From: Naematelia aurantialba
Taxonomy: Eukaryota; Basidiomycota; Tremellomycetes; Tremellales; Naemateliaceae
Length of the DNA stretch: 64,000 nucleotides
Direction: 5' to 3'
Assembly (NCBI GenBank): GCA_021527695.1
Contig: JAKFAO010000015.1
Coordinates: forward strand, 29,960-93,959
Numbering within the stretch: position 1 is the stretch's first letter; the number at the start of each line of letters is the position of its first letter. The notes below the pieces were generated by a model. The model did no database searches. It worked only from the letters and a program-made list of their open reading frames with translations, and had not been told where the DNA came from. The translations under genes and the position numbers were made by a program. Shown in pieces: positions 1-12,209 of this stretch.

Positions 1-2172
1 ATCGTCAGTATACGTGCCGATCAACGGAGAGAAGACAAACTTCGTCAATGGAATAGCGGGAACCAGTCAGTTGTGATCCCTTCTCTGTTTCTTTCCTTCC
101 CTCCCGCTGTCTCTTTCTTTCCCTACCTCTTTCACTTTCACTCGCTGTCCTTCTCTCCCCATCCGAAACCGACTACGAGTGATGCTAATGGCCATCAGCA
201 CTCTGGGAGAACATCTACCTCCGCAACGGCACCTGGTATGTCGTGACCTCACATCCGCAAACAATGCCAGAGATCGGCACCATTCTCTGTGCAGAACCTC
301 TGCCAGAGCGAAAACACATTCCAGCTGGCCCAGACCGTTTTCAGTACATCAACCCTAGCGAGGCAGGAGAGATACTAGGGAAAGTGGCAGTGAGGAAGGC
401 GGGGTTATCGGTAAGAACCACCGGGCCTACTCACGCGGACATGCTGACGAGGAAGATGTTCTTCAACGACGAGCCTGGACCCAACGGTCAGAGCTTTTTG
501 GCTCACTACTTCCATTGTGAGTCTGAGAGCATGCGCCGAGCTGACCGTCTCAGTCAGTACGCTAGCATTTTAGAGCTCTAGACCAGATTACGTAGCTAAC
601 GTAATCGATCTTTCCCCAACTCAGTTGGTAAGTTTCGCTCCGTTGCTCGACGATGAGAAATATGCTGATGACCGCAGCCGAGGTTTTCCTCTCCGCATGG
701 CGGCTAGTGACATCGACATACGGTACCATACCTCTTCCTGAACGACTCATGTATCGCACTGTCCCTGACGATTGGGTACGTTCCTTACCAATCCATATGG
801 CGCTTGAGCTGTCTGACGACGCGCAGCGGGATAAGGCGGGTTTGACCACTTGGTTTCAGCAGAGTGTGATGCCGAATACCATCATCGAGGACGCACCGGT
901 TTGGCAGGATAGGAAGGCTGCTCAGACCACATTCGTCTTCGACAAGGTATGTCCGTGGAACTTGTGCGACTCTGGGAGGATCTAGCTGATGTGTACAGCT
1001 GGTCATCGTGGACGTGAGTTCTTGTAACAGACAGCGGATGCCCCATGCTTGCTCCCTCTCCCCACCCCCCCGTCCTCGTCTCACAAGCTCACATACCATA
1101 GCGCTTCGCTGCTCACATGTTTGGTCATGACGTCGGTTTATGGAACAAAATGACTGCAGATCTGCCTACCTTGCCAGTTCCAAAAGACTGGATGTTACCA
1201 CTACGCAACTCGCTCAAGAATTTCGTGCTCGCCCAAGGCTGTGACCTAGAAAGAGAGAACTCCCGAGTGCCGATCTTGACCTATGTTAATAGGTACATCT
1301 ACCTTTCCGCTTGTACAGTTGTCCATACTGACACGGAGATCAGACAAACGACCAAACGGAGACTGGAAGAGGGAGATGCTGATCTCCTCCTCGAGAGCTT
1401 GAACGAGCTGCATGCAAAGGGCGAAGTCGAGTTCCACAACGCCATCATGGAGAACATGCCGCGGGCGGACCAATTTTGCCTTGCCCTGAAATCCGACGTG
1501 AGTACCGTCATCCGGAGCGTCTTTCCACGAACCGAGCTGATCGTGGTAGATTTTGGTCGGAGTCCATGGGAACGGTTTGTCACATCAGTTGTGGATGAAA
1601 CCGGGGTCCGCTGTGCTAGAGGTATGTCCATGCGAACTGGCCGCGAGGGTGAGCTTATGGGAGACAGATAATGGACAGCGGGGGTTTCGCCATGGTGAGA
1701 TAATTTCCAGCATAGCAGCATCCCAACGCTTGTCCATCATCACCATTCCCACCCGCCGAGTATCGGTGTCCCTTTACACTAGACGCCCTGTTTGATCTTT
1801 GCAGCACTGACTTGATCAGGACTACGCACTCCCGGCAGACCTGATGGGCCACGAATACTACGCGATCCACAACGACACCTATCTGCCGCGGTCGGAGTGG
1901 ATCCTGCCGGACGGACGAGCGATGGTGCGTTGGCGTCCCTCGTCCTCCTCCCAATGGAGCTTCTGACGGTAACACACTGACGGTCACAGCAACAAGGCAA
2001 GAACTTCCACAATAACAACATTCGGGTACGTCTAGTCACCATACTCCTCAAACAATATCTTTCCGCTTGGAAATCTCCAGGAGGCATTGTTGAGCTTACG
2101 ACACAGACATACGGGCCATACATTGCATCCCTCATTTCGCGACTCGCAAAGGACCGGAGTAAGCCTGTAGAC
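1..2172 (+). CDS. GT61 (DUF563) glycosyltransferase, copy A, 5' end off window
   Basis: Probable secretory-pathway glycosyltransferase of family GT61 (EOGT/xylosyltransferase-like fold). The exons carry FFNDEPGPNGQSFLAHYFHC, a WNKMTADLPTLPVP block and the family hallmark GVHGNGLSHQLWMKPGS (about 1553-1605). The tail has HEYYAIHNDTYLPRSEW (about 1846-1900) and NFHNNNIR (about 2000-2025). Every block has a counterpart in copy B on the opposite strand, so the two are paralogs with shared exon structure. The first readable exon (1 to about 86) aligns with an internal part of copy B, so the signal anchor and N-terminus lie outside the window. The final exon after the GTACGT donor at about 2026 is tentative; the stop at 2170-2172 follows from acceptor ccag at about 2082. 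Family call is confident; sugar and acceptor specificity are unknown. Confidence 0.82.
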
Positions 2173-2676
2173 AAGTCATCACTGTGATACCTCCCTTTAC
2201 GTGGCGGAAGAGCAAGGCGAGAACAGGACAACACCAATGAGCATGGGCAAAGGTATACGCGTGTGAACTGTGGGCTTTTGGACTCGGGGGTCATCATCTT
2301 TCATTTTCGTAGACATGCATCACTAGTCTTGCGTGACGGTTTGGCGCGACGGCGCGTGCGCATGGCTTGAATCTGATGTGGTGGCTTGTATCTGGCATGG
2401 CGTGCGCTCGACTTTTGCCATTCGAGCAGACTAAGCGACGCCCGCCAAGATTAAGCGACCCTCGCCTAGGCCAGTCGACTACCCCGGTGTGGCAGTGATG
2501 GCCAGTCAAGTGGGCCGGCGATAGTACGACCACGCAGACCGACGCCCGGGACGCTGTGCTCGGAGAGTCCGAAATCATCAAAGAGACGAAGAGACGCAAG
2601 GACAGCTCAGCCCTATGCCCTATGCCCATTGCGCAATGTTCAATCCCCCCATGCCCTATCACCCATGCCTACGCTC

Positions 2677-2730
2677 TATGCCTATGCCTATGCCTATGCC
2701 TATGCCTATGCCTATGCCTATGCCTATGCC
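2677..2730. repeat. (TATGCC)n microsatellite, 9 perfect units
   Basis: Nine uninterrupted copies of the hexamer TATGCC, with degenerate flanking units. It lies between the convergent 3' ends of the two GT61 genes. Open reading frames over it are by-products of the six-base period and not genes. Confidence 0.97.
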
Positions 2731-2969
2731 TATGCTCTATGCAAGTCAAAATGCATGCAAATTGTGCCCGGCCTACGCAGCCATCTTGGTCCTACCACGG
2801 TAACGGCGGCTCGACGACCTCCCGTCTCTCGTCTGCCATCTGACGCACCAAGCTCGCCAAGAAGGGCGCATCGACCTGCGACGCACGTCAGCCTCAGCGC
2901 GGCTCCAGCTTGGCCGCGGCCTCGTGTCTCGTAGTTGCCAAGGACAACGAGGACCCAAAGACCGAGACT

Positions 2970-3117
2970 AACACCCAACACCCAACACCCAACACCCAAC
3001 ACCCAACACCCAACACCAACACCCAACACCCAACACCCAACACCCACACCAACACCAACACCAACACCAACACCAACACCAACACCAACACCAACACCAA
3101 CACCAACACCAAACACC
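2970..3117. repeat. Compound (AACACCC)n / (CAACAC)n minisatellite
   Basis: Seven-base units (AACACCC type) pass into about 11 six-base units (CAACAC) near 3045. One strand is nearly free of G. The tract is immediately 3' of GT61 copy B, whose terminal exon is hard to place because frames run into the repeat (Trp-Cys or Thr-Pro dipeptide frames). Confidence 0.95.
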
Positions 3118-3246
3118 ACGACCAACACCAAGCTCAAGCTTTAAGACCCGTGCACAAGAAACAAAGACAGCACGAAAGTTCCGTTTTGACTGGTAACCAA
3201 TGTAGGCAAGGGCGAAGACGCAGACGCGAGACCAGACCCAACTCAC

Positions 3247-5766
3247 CCGAATGTTGCTGCCGTGAAAGCCTGGGCCCTGATCGACCGCCCATTTATCGGG
3301 TCTTCTCCACCTACCGATACAGTCAGCTTCGGTTGCGCCCACCGCCACCACACCTCGACGATGGTCGACGGCAATGCACCCCACACCGCCTCCGCAACTC
3401 GGCGATGGTTGACTGGGGCGGGGAGAACAAGTCGTATCCGGGAGGGGCGACAGACCTACTTTTCAGGTGGGAACGTCGTGTCGTTGTGAATGGCGTAGTA
3501 TTCATGCGACATGAGTTCAGCGAGCATCGCGTAGTCCTGCACGAACACGCGTGTCAGCGGATTCTCCTTGGTCGAAACGTGGAAAGTCATGTCAGCAGGA
3601 TGTCAACTGACCCTCGCAAAGCCGCCGGGATTCATGATCTACGATCGACAGTCAGCACGACGAACTCCCCACCCAGCCATCCTCACCTCGAGGACGCCCG
3701 AGCCGGGCTTCATCCACAACTGATGGCTAAGCCCATTCCCGTGGACGCCAAGCATGATCTGCGGCAACAGATCAGTGTCGTTTCCCCTTCTATCAGATCG
3801 GCTCCTCACATCTGTGCGGAGTGCAAGGCAGAACTGAGGCGCCAACATCAGCAAAGAAAACGGCCAGGTAGCCTGCTCTCCTCCGTGTTGACGATCACCC
3901 ACCTGCCGTGTCCGCGTCATCGTCTCCATCTGAGCATCGTAAAACTCAATAACGCCCTCGGCATGCAGTGCCCGCATCTCGTCAAGCAGCTCCTCGGCAT
4001 CATCAGTATTCAATCGTCGGTTGGTCAGTTGCCTGATCGGTTCCCTCAGCCTCAGTTGCTATTATGGCAAAATTGCTAGTAGGCGAATCCCACACGCACC
4101 GGTTGATATAGGTCACAATGGGGATGCCTGGGTCTTGCCGTTCCACCATGCATCCATCGGCGATCACAAGCCGTTTGAGCGAGTCTCGCATTGGGTCCAT
4201 CCAGTTCAGCGGCACGGCCAATGTCGGCAGGTCAGCGGTGGCCTTGTTCCAATACCTGACGTCGTCGCCATTCTTATGGGCTGCCCAGCGCTGCAAATTC
4301 GTCAGACAGGCGCACCTCTAACTCCGCAAAGCTCCGGGAGCATCAGAGCCGCGGAACAACTCACGTCGACGATACTGATCTTGTCAAATAGGAATGTCAT
4401 GCCCCCTGCTGTGCGATCCTCGAATATGCTTTGCTCTTCAATCAGTGTATCAGGCAGTACCGCCTGCTGAAACCAAGCGGTCAGACCTGACCCGGTTTCA
4501 GCAATGGCACGCTATGTATGGCTCCCTGACCGACCTGCTTTGTCCCGCTGTGGACTGGTCAGCTCGCAGTGTCTGCCAGAGATAAGGGTTCTGAGCTCAC
4601 CCAGTCTTTTGGTGTCGTGCGGTACATAATACGGGTAGGAAGCTCCGTGTCACCTGCAGCTGCTACCAGGCGCCACGACCCGAGGAACATCTCCCCTGAG
4701 CTCATGAGTTTGGAACATCCTCATTAAGGATCCACTCACCGACTGTAATGGAGGAGAAGGAGCAGGCATCAGCAATGGCATGGATGTACATTAGGACATA
4801 CTGACTACCAGCTGGTCAGCGTGCATATCGCGACAGGGAAGTATGCTCACAATGAAAGTAATGGTTCAGAAAAGAATGCGTCTTTGCACCAGGAGCGTCA
4901 TTGAACCACATCTGCAGCCAACTCAGCGCTCCGACCGATGCCGCGGACTCTACCTGGCAGTGGCAGCCAAGTAGGGATCCTCCATGGAAGGCAACGAGGG
5001 GCCCAGCTACCAGCCGAGGCAGGGACACTCACGCTGACTCCAGCTTTCCGCACCGCGACGTTACCAAAAATCTCCCGTGCTGCAGTAGGGTCCACGACCC
5101 GCCACCTGTCCTCTCCAGCAGGTGGTTTTGCGCGCCCGTCATCGTCGGGCCCCAGGTCGGCGGTCATAATATACCCCGGTCCCTTTTCGGTGAGGACCTC
5201 GGGGAAGGGCGCGGGGTCGGTGGTCACGAAATGGAAGGTTCCGCCATATAGGTAAAGATTGTGAAAGTAATCTGAGGGAGCAGTCAGTGCGTTCCGAAGG
5301 AGACGTGAGGATCCGAAGATGCCAGAGAAGAGGGACATGTCGAGGCGGGATGTATGGGGCGGGTGAGTTCGATCCATGGTGGGAGCACAAGACACGAGGG
5401 AACGAAGCGTGATGATAGGTCAAGGCAGATGGCAGGCTCCGGACTCACTAAACCCCGCTACTCCCACTATGTATTCAGACTCTGGCATGTCTTCAGTCAA
5501 TGGGACATAACGCGGACCGGCCGAGCGCGAGGTGGAGGACGCCAGCAGTCCACGGACGGACTGGTATGTCTGAAGCCAAGTCAGTGAGACCGTATAGCAA
5601 ATGAGGCGCCGAGTTCAATATCGGGCGGTGGGAGGAGTATGAGAGGAGGCTGTGGACGACCACTCACTTGGGTTGCATGGGGAACGCTGCTGCCGCGAAT
5701 GATAAACAGGACGAAGAAGAGGACAGCCAGACCCGCGCCCGCTCTCAGAGCGGATCGCGAGACCAT
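3247..5766 (-). CDS. GT61 (DUF563) glycosyltransferase, copy B
   Basis: Paralog of copy A. The start at 5766 opens a type II signal anchor (MVSRSALRAG followed by a run LAVLFFVLFIIRG), fitting a Golgi enzyme. Later exons give NLYLYGGTFHFVTTDP (about 5260-5220), VAVRKAGVSV, MWFNDAPGAKTHSFLNHYFH (about 4920-4850), YWNKATADLPTLAVP (about 4240), and GVHGNGLSHQLWMKPGSGVL (about 3755-3700), the strongest family signature. HEYYAIHNDTTFPPEK (about 3515-3466) and GPGFHGSNIR close the readable part at 3247. Introns are about 50-100 nt. A last exon beyond the GTGAGT donor at 3246 probably exists, but I could not fix its stop; it may run up to the minisatellite. Divergent from the oxidoreductase gene upstream. 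Substrate unknown. Confidence 0.85.
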
Positions 5767-6813
5767 GGCAGTGGTGCACACCGCTCAAGTACGAGCTTGC
5801 GTGCGCAGCTGTATGCACGTCTGGAATGGGGGAATGATACGAAAAAAAAGTGTTCAAATGATCATCGCTGTTGGGAGAGAGATGCTAAACCAAGAGATCG
5901 ACAGCGTGTGAAGCCAACTTTGTATTTCCCAGGCACAATCTACCGAAAAGCGTATTGGGATCTCTTTTGGTTCGGCAAACCAGACGCCATTGCGGATCGT
6001 TTCGTTGCTGGACGAGCTAGGCAGTGTGGGAGATGGACAACGCGCACGCTGGACAGCGCCATGACAGGCAGGCATGCCAACTTGTATGCATGGGATTGGG
6101 GTTTCTACCACTTGGTATAATAGGCAATAACGAATCTGCAGGCGGACAGATTTGCTTCCCTGATCCCTGCAAACAACGGCTGATCATGCTCATTCATACA
6201 CTCTGGGTGGATGCTATGAAGAAAGCGCTGCTGGCATGCAGACATGCGCGACGCCCAAGGGCAAAATCATGATGAGAGCGAAACTATAACCGCAGGAAAC
6301 TAACCGGGGAAAGGTGTATTCTGTTACTCTCATCAGCGATCCGCCCCCCAAGTGTGAATCGACACAGTCCGGGAGAGGAGGAGAGATCAGAGATTGTTCA
6401 CAAAGAATCATGGCCGCAGCTCAGCAACAGCCTTCTAGTTAAAAAGATTTTCTTACATCACGAGTGTGGGGGACAGGAAGAGGGAAGCGGGGGGGGAATG
6501 TGACCGACATAGACCAAGCCTACGCACGGTGGTCCGAGACGACCACGGCCCAGACTGAAGCGATGAGACACTCACATGCGAGGCGCGAGACAGAGTCGAC
6601 GACAGACCGTCAACAGGATGAGAAGATCGATCAAGAGAAATTTCGCTCAGAGGAGGACAATGTACCAAAATGCGGAGTCTGTTCAAACTCCGCGTCTCCA
6701 CGTGGCGAGATGACCTCACTAACGGAAGCTCTGTAATTCAAGGTATACCATGTCTTGACTCTATCTCTGTGCTTGCTCTTTCGGCGACCAGCGCATTCGA
6801 GTTGTGTATCCAG
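5767..6813. promoter_or_regulatory. Divergent intergenic region (GT61 B / FAD oxidoreductase)
   Basis: About 1 kb between two divergent start codons, so it presumably holds both promoters. I see no conserved ORF, no tRNA and no clear repeat in it. The open frames here have no recognisable protein features. Confidence 0.5.
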
Positions 6814-8240
6814 ATGGCAGTGTACGAGGCGGTCGTGGTGGGCGCTGGCCCGGGCGGGCTAGCTACGACGGCGGCACTGCTCGATGCTGGCTTGTCGAGC
6901 ATCTTGTGGATCGATCCAACGTTTGGCGGAGGTCGGCTCAATGAGCTGTATCGCGAGATCTCGTCGTGCGTCGTCTTGTCCCTGCCAGCGTTCTACGTAC
7001 TACGTATTCCGCTTCAATGCTACTTGTGTGTCCCTTTCGACGTACCCAAACCCCGGGTACCGTTCATTGTCCACAGCAGCCTAGGGCTCCCATGTCGCTG
7101 TTGGTTTGCGTGACCCAGGCTGATAGAAATCCTACTAGGAACACCAAAGTGGGTATCTACCTCGACGCTATCCACTCATCCCCGACCTGTCGACGCATCG
7201 TCGACGGCACAGCGCGACCCAACGCCGTGAGCCGCCTGGAGGAGATGGGCAGGGACGAGACGTGTCAACTCGAGCTGGCGGGGGATATGGTCATGCTGCT
7301 CCTTGAGGGGCTGCTAGCGCTGCCTGGCGTGCACAAGTTGGTGGACGAGGTGGAGGAAGCGCGATTCGAGGTACGTTTCAGCCCGTTCCCTGTCCTGTAC
7401 GGCGATGCTGATCTCAGCCCCAGGAGGCAGTATGGAAGGTCAAGGCGGCTTCGCACAACGCACTAGTCTCAGCCACACAATTACACTTGTGCACCGGCTC
7501 CCATCCCATCTGCACTGCCCAGCATACCGCATACAACCCGAATCTAATCACCCTGGACCTGGACGAGTGCCTGCGCGCTTCTCACCTGCCCTCGCTCCTC
7601 CCTACAGACTCGCATGCCACCGTCGCCGTGATCGGCAATTCGCACTCCGGCGTCTTGGTCTGTCGCAATCTGTGCGAGCTGGCCCATGACACGTCACACT
7701 CGGCATCCACGTTGACATCATCACACTCGGCATCCACGTTGACATCATCACACTCGGCATCCACGTCGACATCAGAGTCGACATCAAACACGTCGACACC
7801 GTGTGGCCACTCGCTGTCCATTCTCAACTTCCGGCGCGGTCCCATCAAGTTTGCAGAATACAGGGACGACGGGATCGTATGGGACAACTCTGGGCTCAAG
7901 GGTGCCACTGCCGAGTGGGCCAAGGCCGTGCTCGTCGACTCGACGTCCGCCGAGCCTGTACCTACACCTACACCTACACTTACACCTACACTTACACCTA
8001 CACCAGCACCTACACCAGCACCTAGTGAAGGTGCGACTGGAAATCGTAGTCCCAATCCTCGGGACTCTGAGCGCATCCTGCGGCAGATCGATCTGGGAAC
8101 AGACGAGTCGTCGGTTTACGCCGAGTATCTTCCCCGATGCACGCATATCATCTATGCTATCGGGTACACACCGTCTCCCCTCCCACGGCTGTACCTCGGC
8201 GGAACCAGGATAGACCAAAACGAAAGCGACCACGACCACG

Positions 8241-8277
<37 letters not shown>

Positions 8278-8521
8278 TGACCACGACCGAGATCGGAAGG
8301 GCAATTCCGCGCACGTACCCCAATCCGGCCGCTTGGCCTTCGACCAGCACTCGTCAGGATTCACATTCGATGGACAGCGCGTGACAGGGCTGTACGGGGC
8401 TGGTATTGCCTTTCCTGAACAAGTGGAGGATCCAGAGGGCCACGTAGAGGCCGCGGTGGGGGTCGCCAAGTTTTTCAAGTTCACCCAGAGGGTTAAAGGG
8501 GACTGGGCGAGGGTGAGATAG
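6814..8521 (+). CDS. FAD-dependent oxidoreductase with in-frame repeat insertions
   Basis: Flavin/NAD(P)-binding oxidoreductase, probably cytosolic. It starts MAVYEAVVVGAGPGGLATTA, a classical GxGxxG Rossmann fold for FAD. A second Rossmann motif is VAVIGNSHSGVLVCRNL (about 7626-7676), typical of monooxygenase or pyridine nucleotide-disulphide families. The C-terminal motif GLYGAGIAFPEQ resembles the conserved C-terminal FAD-contacting motif. Introns are 6966-7138 and about 7371-7423. Three low-complexity blocks interrupt the fold in frame: a 27-nt repeat rich in Ser/Thr (about 7690-7790), a Thr-Pro stretch (about 7963-8025) and an Asp-His run (about 8229-8290). These are absent from typical family members and look like microsatellite expansions. 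Substrate unknown. Its location among glycosyltransferases suggests, but does not show, a shared pathway. Confidence 0.75.
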
Positions 8522-8550
8522 CCACGAATTACGCCACACGGCACGGCACG

Positions 8551-8650
8551 CAACACTGCACAACGCACCCGACACTGCACACAACACACAACACACAACG
8601 CACAACACACAACACACAACGCACAATACACGTCACAACACAGCACACAG
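8551..8650. repeat. Low-complexity CACAACACAC tract
   Basis: About 100 bp of irregular CA-rich repeats (ACAACACACA and relatives) just downstream of the oxidoreductase stop codon. This gap (8522-8949) to the next convergent gene holds nothing else recognisable. Confidence 0.85.
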
Positions 8651-8949
8651 CATGGACACCCCGACATGTAACACCAACAATGCATAGGAGGAAGAAAGTC
8701 TGTGCGGGACTATCTCGAAAGACTTGCCTCCTGTTCCCGTTTGCATCTTTCACCCTATGTCGATTCGACTCTGGGAAGAAGCAGACCCCTGCCGCTGTCT
8801 AGAATGGACGAGCGGGTTGGATAGACGAGCGGAAGAATAGACGAGCGGGGCAGATAGACGAGCGGCAATCTGTAATCAGAGTCACTGTATGCATTGTACC
8901 GATCCATGCAGATGCAGATGCCGTAACCCCAAAACTCCGCATTCCCCCT

Positions 8950-11341
8950 CTACATGACAAACTTTTCGAGATTCTTCCCGTTCTCCGTCTCTGCCTCGCC
9001 CGCCACTCTGCGCGCCAGGATCTCTTCGGCGCGACTCCGCCAGTGGGTCGCCATCCACGCGCCGATCGCCCACTTGACGTTCTGCGGCATGGCGTAGTCG
9101 AATCTGAATCTGGTGGTGTTAGTTGCTGCTTCGGTTTATTTGTCGCTGCGTTGTAGTGCTGTCTTACCACAAGCGCACGAGCAGAAAATGAGAAGGGACA
9201 GAAGGCAGCGGAGAAGAGGCCAGGGGAGACGGAAGGATATAGCGTAGGGCAGAAGGCAGGGCATATGGTACAGACAGAGGCAGAGCAGGGTAGACATACT
9301 GTGGTATTGGCGTTGCCATGGCACCACGCAGAGCGTTGACAAAGCTCGTATAATTCCCTCGCTCGGCGTGATACACGAACCTGCGCAATCGCGGTCAGCC
9401 GTCGCCCGTCCGGCGAGGTGAGAATTGCGAATCGGACATGATGTGGACCTCAAGCAGACGTAACGCGATGTGGACACCAAGTAGACGTGACGGGATGTGG
9501 ACACCAAGTAGCGTAACGTGACGTGGTGATGTGTGGCGACTCACGGAGGATCCAACGCCTTGAGCGTGTCGTGTTGTGTCTGTGCCCAGGTCGTCTTGTC
9601 CTCGTACGTGGACCAGCCCCACAGCGAGTACTGCCGGGTCAGCGATCGATCGGATACTCAAACACCACGGAGTGATCAGAAGCTTACCGGGGAAATGAAT
9701 GGCATGCCCTGGGTGGGTACGATTAGCCGGTACTCTGCCGATGTAGTGTCTGTGGACTCACCAAATTGAGCGCCTGATGCGGACTGGGACTGAGGGTTGG
9801 CCACCCGATCCCCAACAGGGCTCTGGAAATCTTCAACTGCTCCTCAAACTCTTCTTTCCCCATCCGCCCTAGGTTCCGCACACCTTCCGGAAGAGTCATT
9901 GGCTGCTCCGCCTGCGCCTCTTTCGTCCGATCGTCATAACATCCCACGACGAATTCGAACCCTGGAAACTCGACTTCCAGCTCGGCCTTGGCCGCTGAGA
10001 AAAAGGTCACATTCTCCCATGCGGGGATGTACCATGGTTTCTCGGTGTGGTAGAAATATCGCAGAAACTTGGCGAGGATGTAGACGCGATATGGCCGGTC
10101 CTCCGTCGGGACGTACGCGGGTGGTTGGGGGAGTTCCAGTTCGTATCTGGGGCACATGAGCACGAGTCTGAGCATGGCTCACGGTAAGAGTGACATACGG
10201 CAAGAAAGTGAAATCTGCGAAATCATCAGCCGGGTCGTTCTACTATTTGAGGGCAAGACAGAAGCAGCTCACTGGGTTTTGCAAGACCATAACCAAGCTC
10301 CGAATGCACGTTCCACGCATCGCCCACTGGGGAATCGTAGTGATATGGGAAATAATTATACAGGAAGATCTGCGGTCTTTAGCTAACATGCAGCGAGTAG
10401 CCGGGGTGGACGCACTTTCCACGCGGGTATGCCATCCGGTTTGCGGTCTGTCTTCATATAGTCTTTCATAGTCCCGTATTGGCCGCCGGGGTAGGCGAGG
10501 ACGGCCTGCGGAATGAGCTGGCGGTCCAACTGGATTTGAAGGCCAGGGCGGAGCTGTGCACGCACCTTGACCATATCTGGGATCTGGTTGTAAATGTACC
10601 ACATGTAGTCTGGGGCAGGTCAGAGCAGCTTCACGCGATTGAAGAGAGACAGCGAGGAGACGAGCCTCTCCGGTAAGGACAAACAAGGGGCCATGGGGAG
10701 CAGACTCACGCCAGTCGTCGCGTGCGTGTAAGATGGTGTAGCCATATTCGTCCAGATATTTCGTCTACCTCATTCAGCTATTTACTAGCAGGAGATGGAT
10801 GCGACGCGGGCTAACCAGTGAAGAGACCCTGCAAGTTGCATCAGTTGCGCGTCAAGCGAACCTGTGAAACTGAGCTTACCAGATACCCTCTCCTCCCATG
10901 TATCCATTATAGAGGTGGAAGTGGGCATGGATGAAGCCGTATATCACGACCTGCTGCATCAGCCACGGCCCCAGCTCACTAGTCCATTTACTGCCAGGGC
11001 TCGGATCTACGGGCTGCAGACTGCTACGAGCCGCAGACTGTGAACTGCAAACTCACAGTGGTCTGGTTCTCGCGACAAGTGTCCGTGGCAATGCACACCG
11101 CAAGCTCTCTTAGCTTGCGCTCGGTGTGGTGTTTGTAGTCCTCGCGGCCGTGGATAGACCACTCGTGTGCCGGAAAGTACGGCTCGAGCTTGCTCCCGAC
11201 GTACTGCTGTATCCGGTCTGGCGGGTCGCGGGACAAGAAATGGTCGAGCGATGACGGGCGGTACGAGGCGGGGAGGAACAGCAGCAGGGCTGTGAGGGAC
11301 AGAATGACGAGGGGCAGCCGTGTCCGCCGGAGGGGGATCAT
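8950..11341 (-). CDS. GT18-like (MGAT5-type) glycosyltransferase
   Basis: The start at 11341 opens MIPLRRTRLPLVILSLTALL, an N-terminal signal anchor, so a type II Golgi protein is likely. The most informative exon (about 10175-9790) has a WENVTFF block and then LLGIGWPTLSPSPHQALNL, continuing after an intron as GMPFISP. A gly-rich (L/I)G(I/L)G.P..SPSP..AL..G.PF block is the signature I associate with fungal relatives of GT18 alpha-1,6-mannoside beta-1,6-GlcNAc transferases. Further exons give YSLWGWSTYEDKTTW, FVYHAERGNYTSFVNALRGA (as in the UDP-sugar binding half) and the C-terminus FDYAMPQNVKWAIGAWM. At least ten short introns. The stop is at 8950-8952. Fungi generally lack complex N-glycans, so the true acceptor is unknown. 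Family assignment is from motif memory, not from a search. Confidence 0.68.
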
Positions 11342-12209
11342 TCCGTCCGGACCACACGGGCCACAGACCGGGACGACCGGGACGACCGGGACAGGGACCC
11401 CCGAGACTCGGCAGATGGGCCGCGAGCAGAGACGCAGCGCAGGGCGATTATCGTCCGCTAAAAGAGCATACAGCGCGGCCGGCTCGTTGCACAGACCACG
11501 TCGAGTGAGGACAAGGGCTGCTCGACGAGAGATGAACCTTAACAGTTGGCTGCTTGTGGCGCGTGAGAAGGGTGCCCCAGTTTCCCACGGTGGATCCCCC
11601 GCAGCGCACGGACAAATGTCGAGGTGACTACCAGCAGTCTCTGACGATCTGATGATCAAAGGGCCATTCCTTGATGTGCGTGATCGACATGACCCAGCAT
11701 GCTCGTGAGGCAAGCATAGCCGCCTTTCCATCTATAGATAAATGTATGACATGCAGCCACCACTTCACAGACAGCACGTCGTAATGCAGGGCAGCACGCT
11801 ACCCAATCGCCACTTGAACTGGAAGGTTGCCTCGTCACGGACTTACCACAGGCCTGATCTGTCTTGTGAGCCGGAGCGTGGTCAGCTATACCCCTCATTG
11901 GATGTGATGTTGGGGACGTATGAGATTGGGATGCAAATGGAAGGAGAAGACGGCTCACTGCTCCTATCACTCGTGGGCCCTCCGACCTCTCATCGAGGTC
12001 CCGGCATGGCGGAGACTCTCAGAAAAGAACACGTCAATTCTCGACGTCAAATCTGATATTCCAGCAGTGCACATCTTATGCGTCCTGGTGCTGGCACACG
12101 TACGCGTGAACCGATATGAACACACCGACACTCATATGATATCCAGCATGCAAGATCAATGTACCCTATGAACGATAGCCCTCGTCGCCCGACCGGCTCT
12201 TCGCCGTGC
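11342..12209. other. Intergenic, nothing recognised
   Basis: About 870 bp upstream of the GT18-like start and downstream of the next minus-strand gene. Frames here lack recognisable features. A short GGGACGACC tandem (about 11371-11395) lies just upstream of the start codon at 11341. Confidence 0.5.

Noticed and set aside
2970..3117. CRISPR-like array or coding repeats
   Set aside because: Units are 6-7 bp with no spacers. The open frames over it (Trp-Cys, Val-Leu, Thr-Pro repeats) exist on all frames because the period is short.
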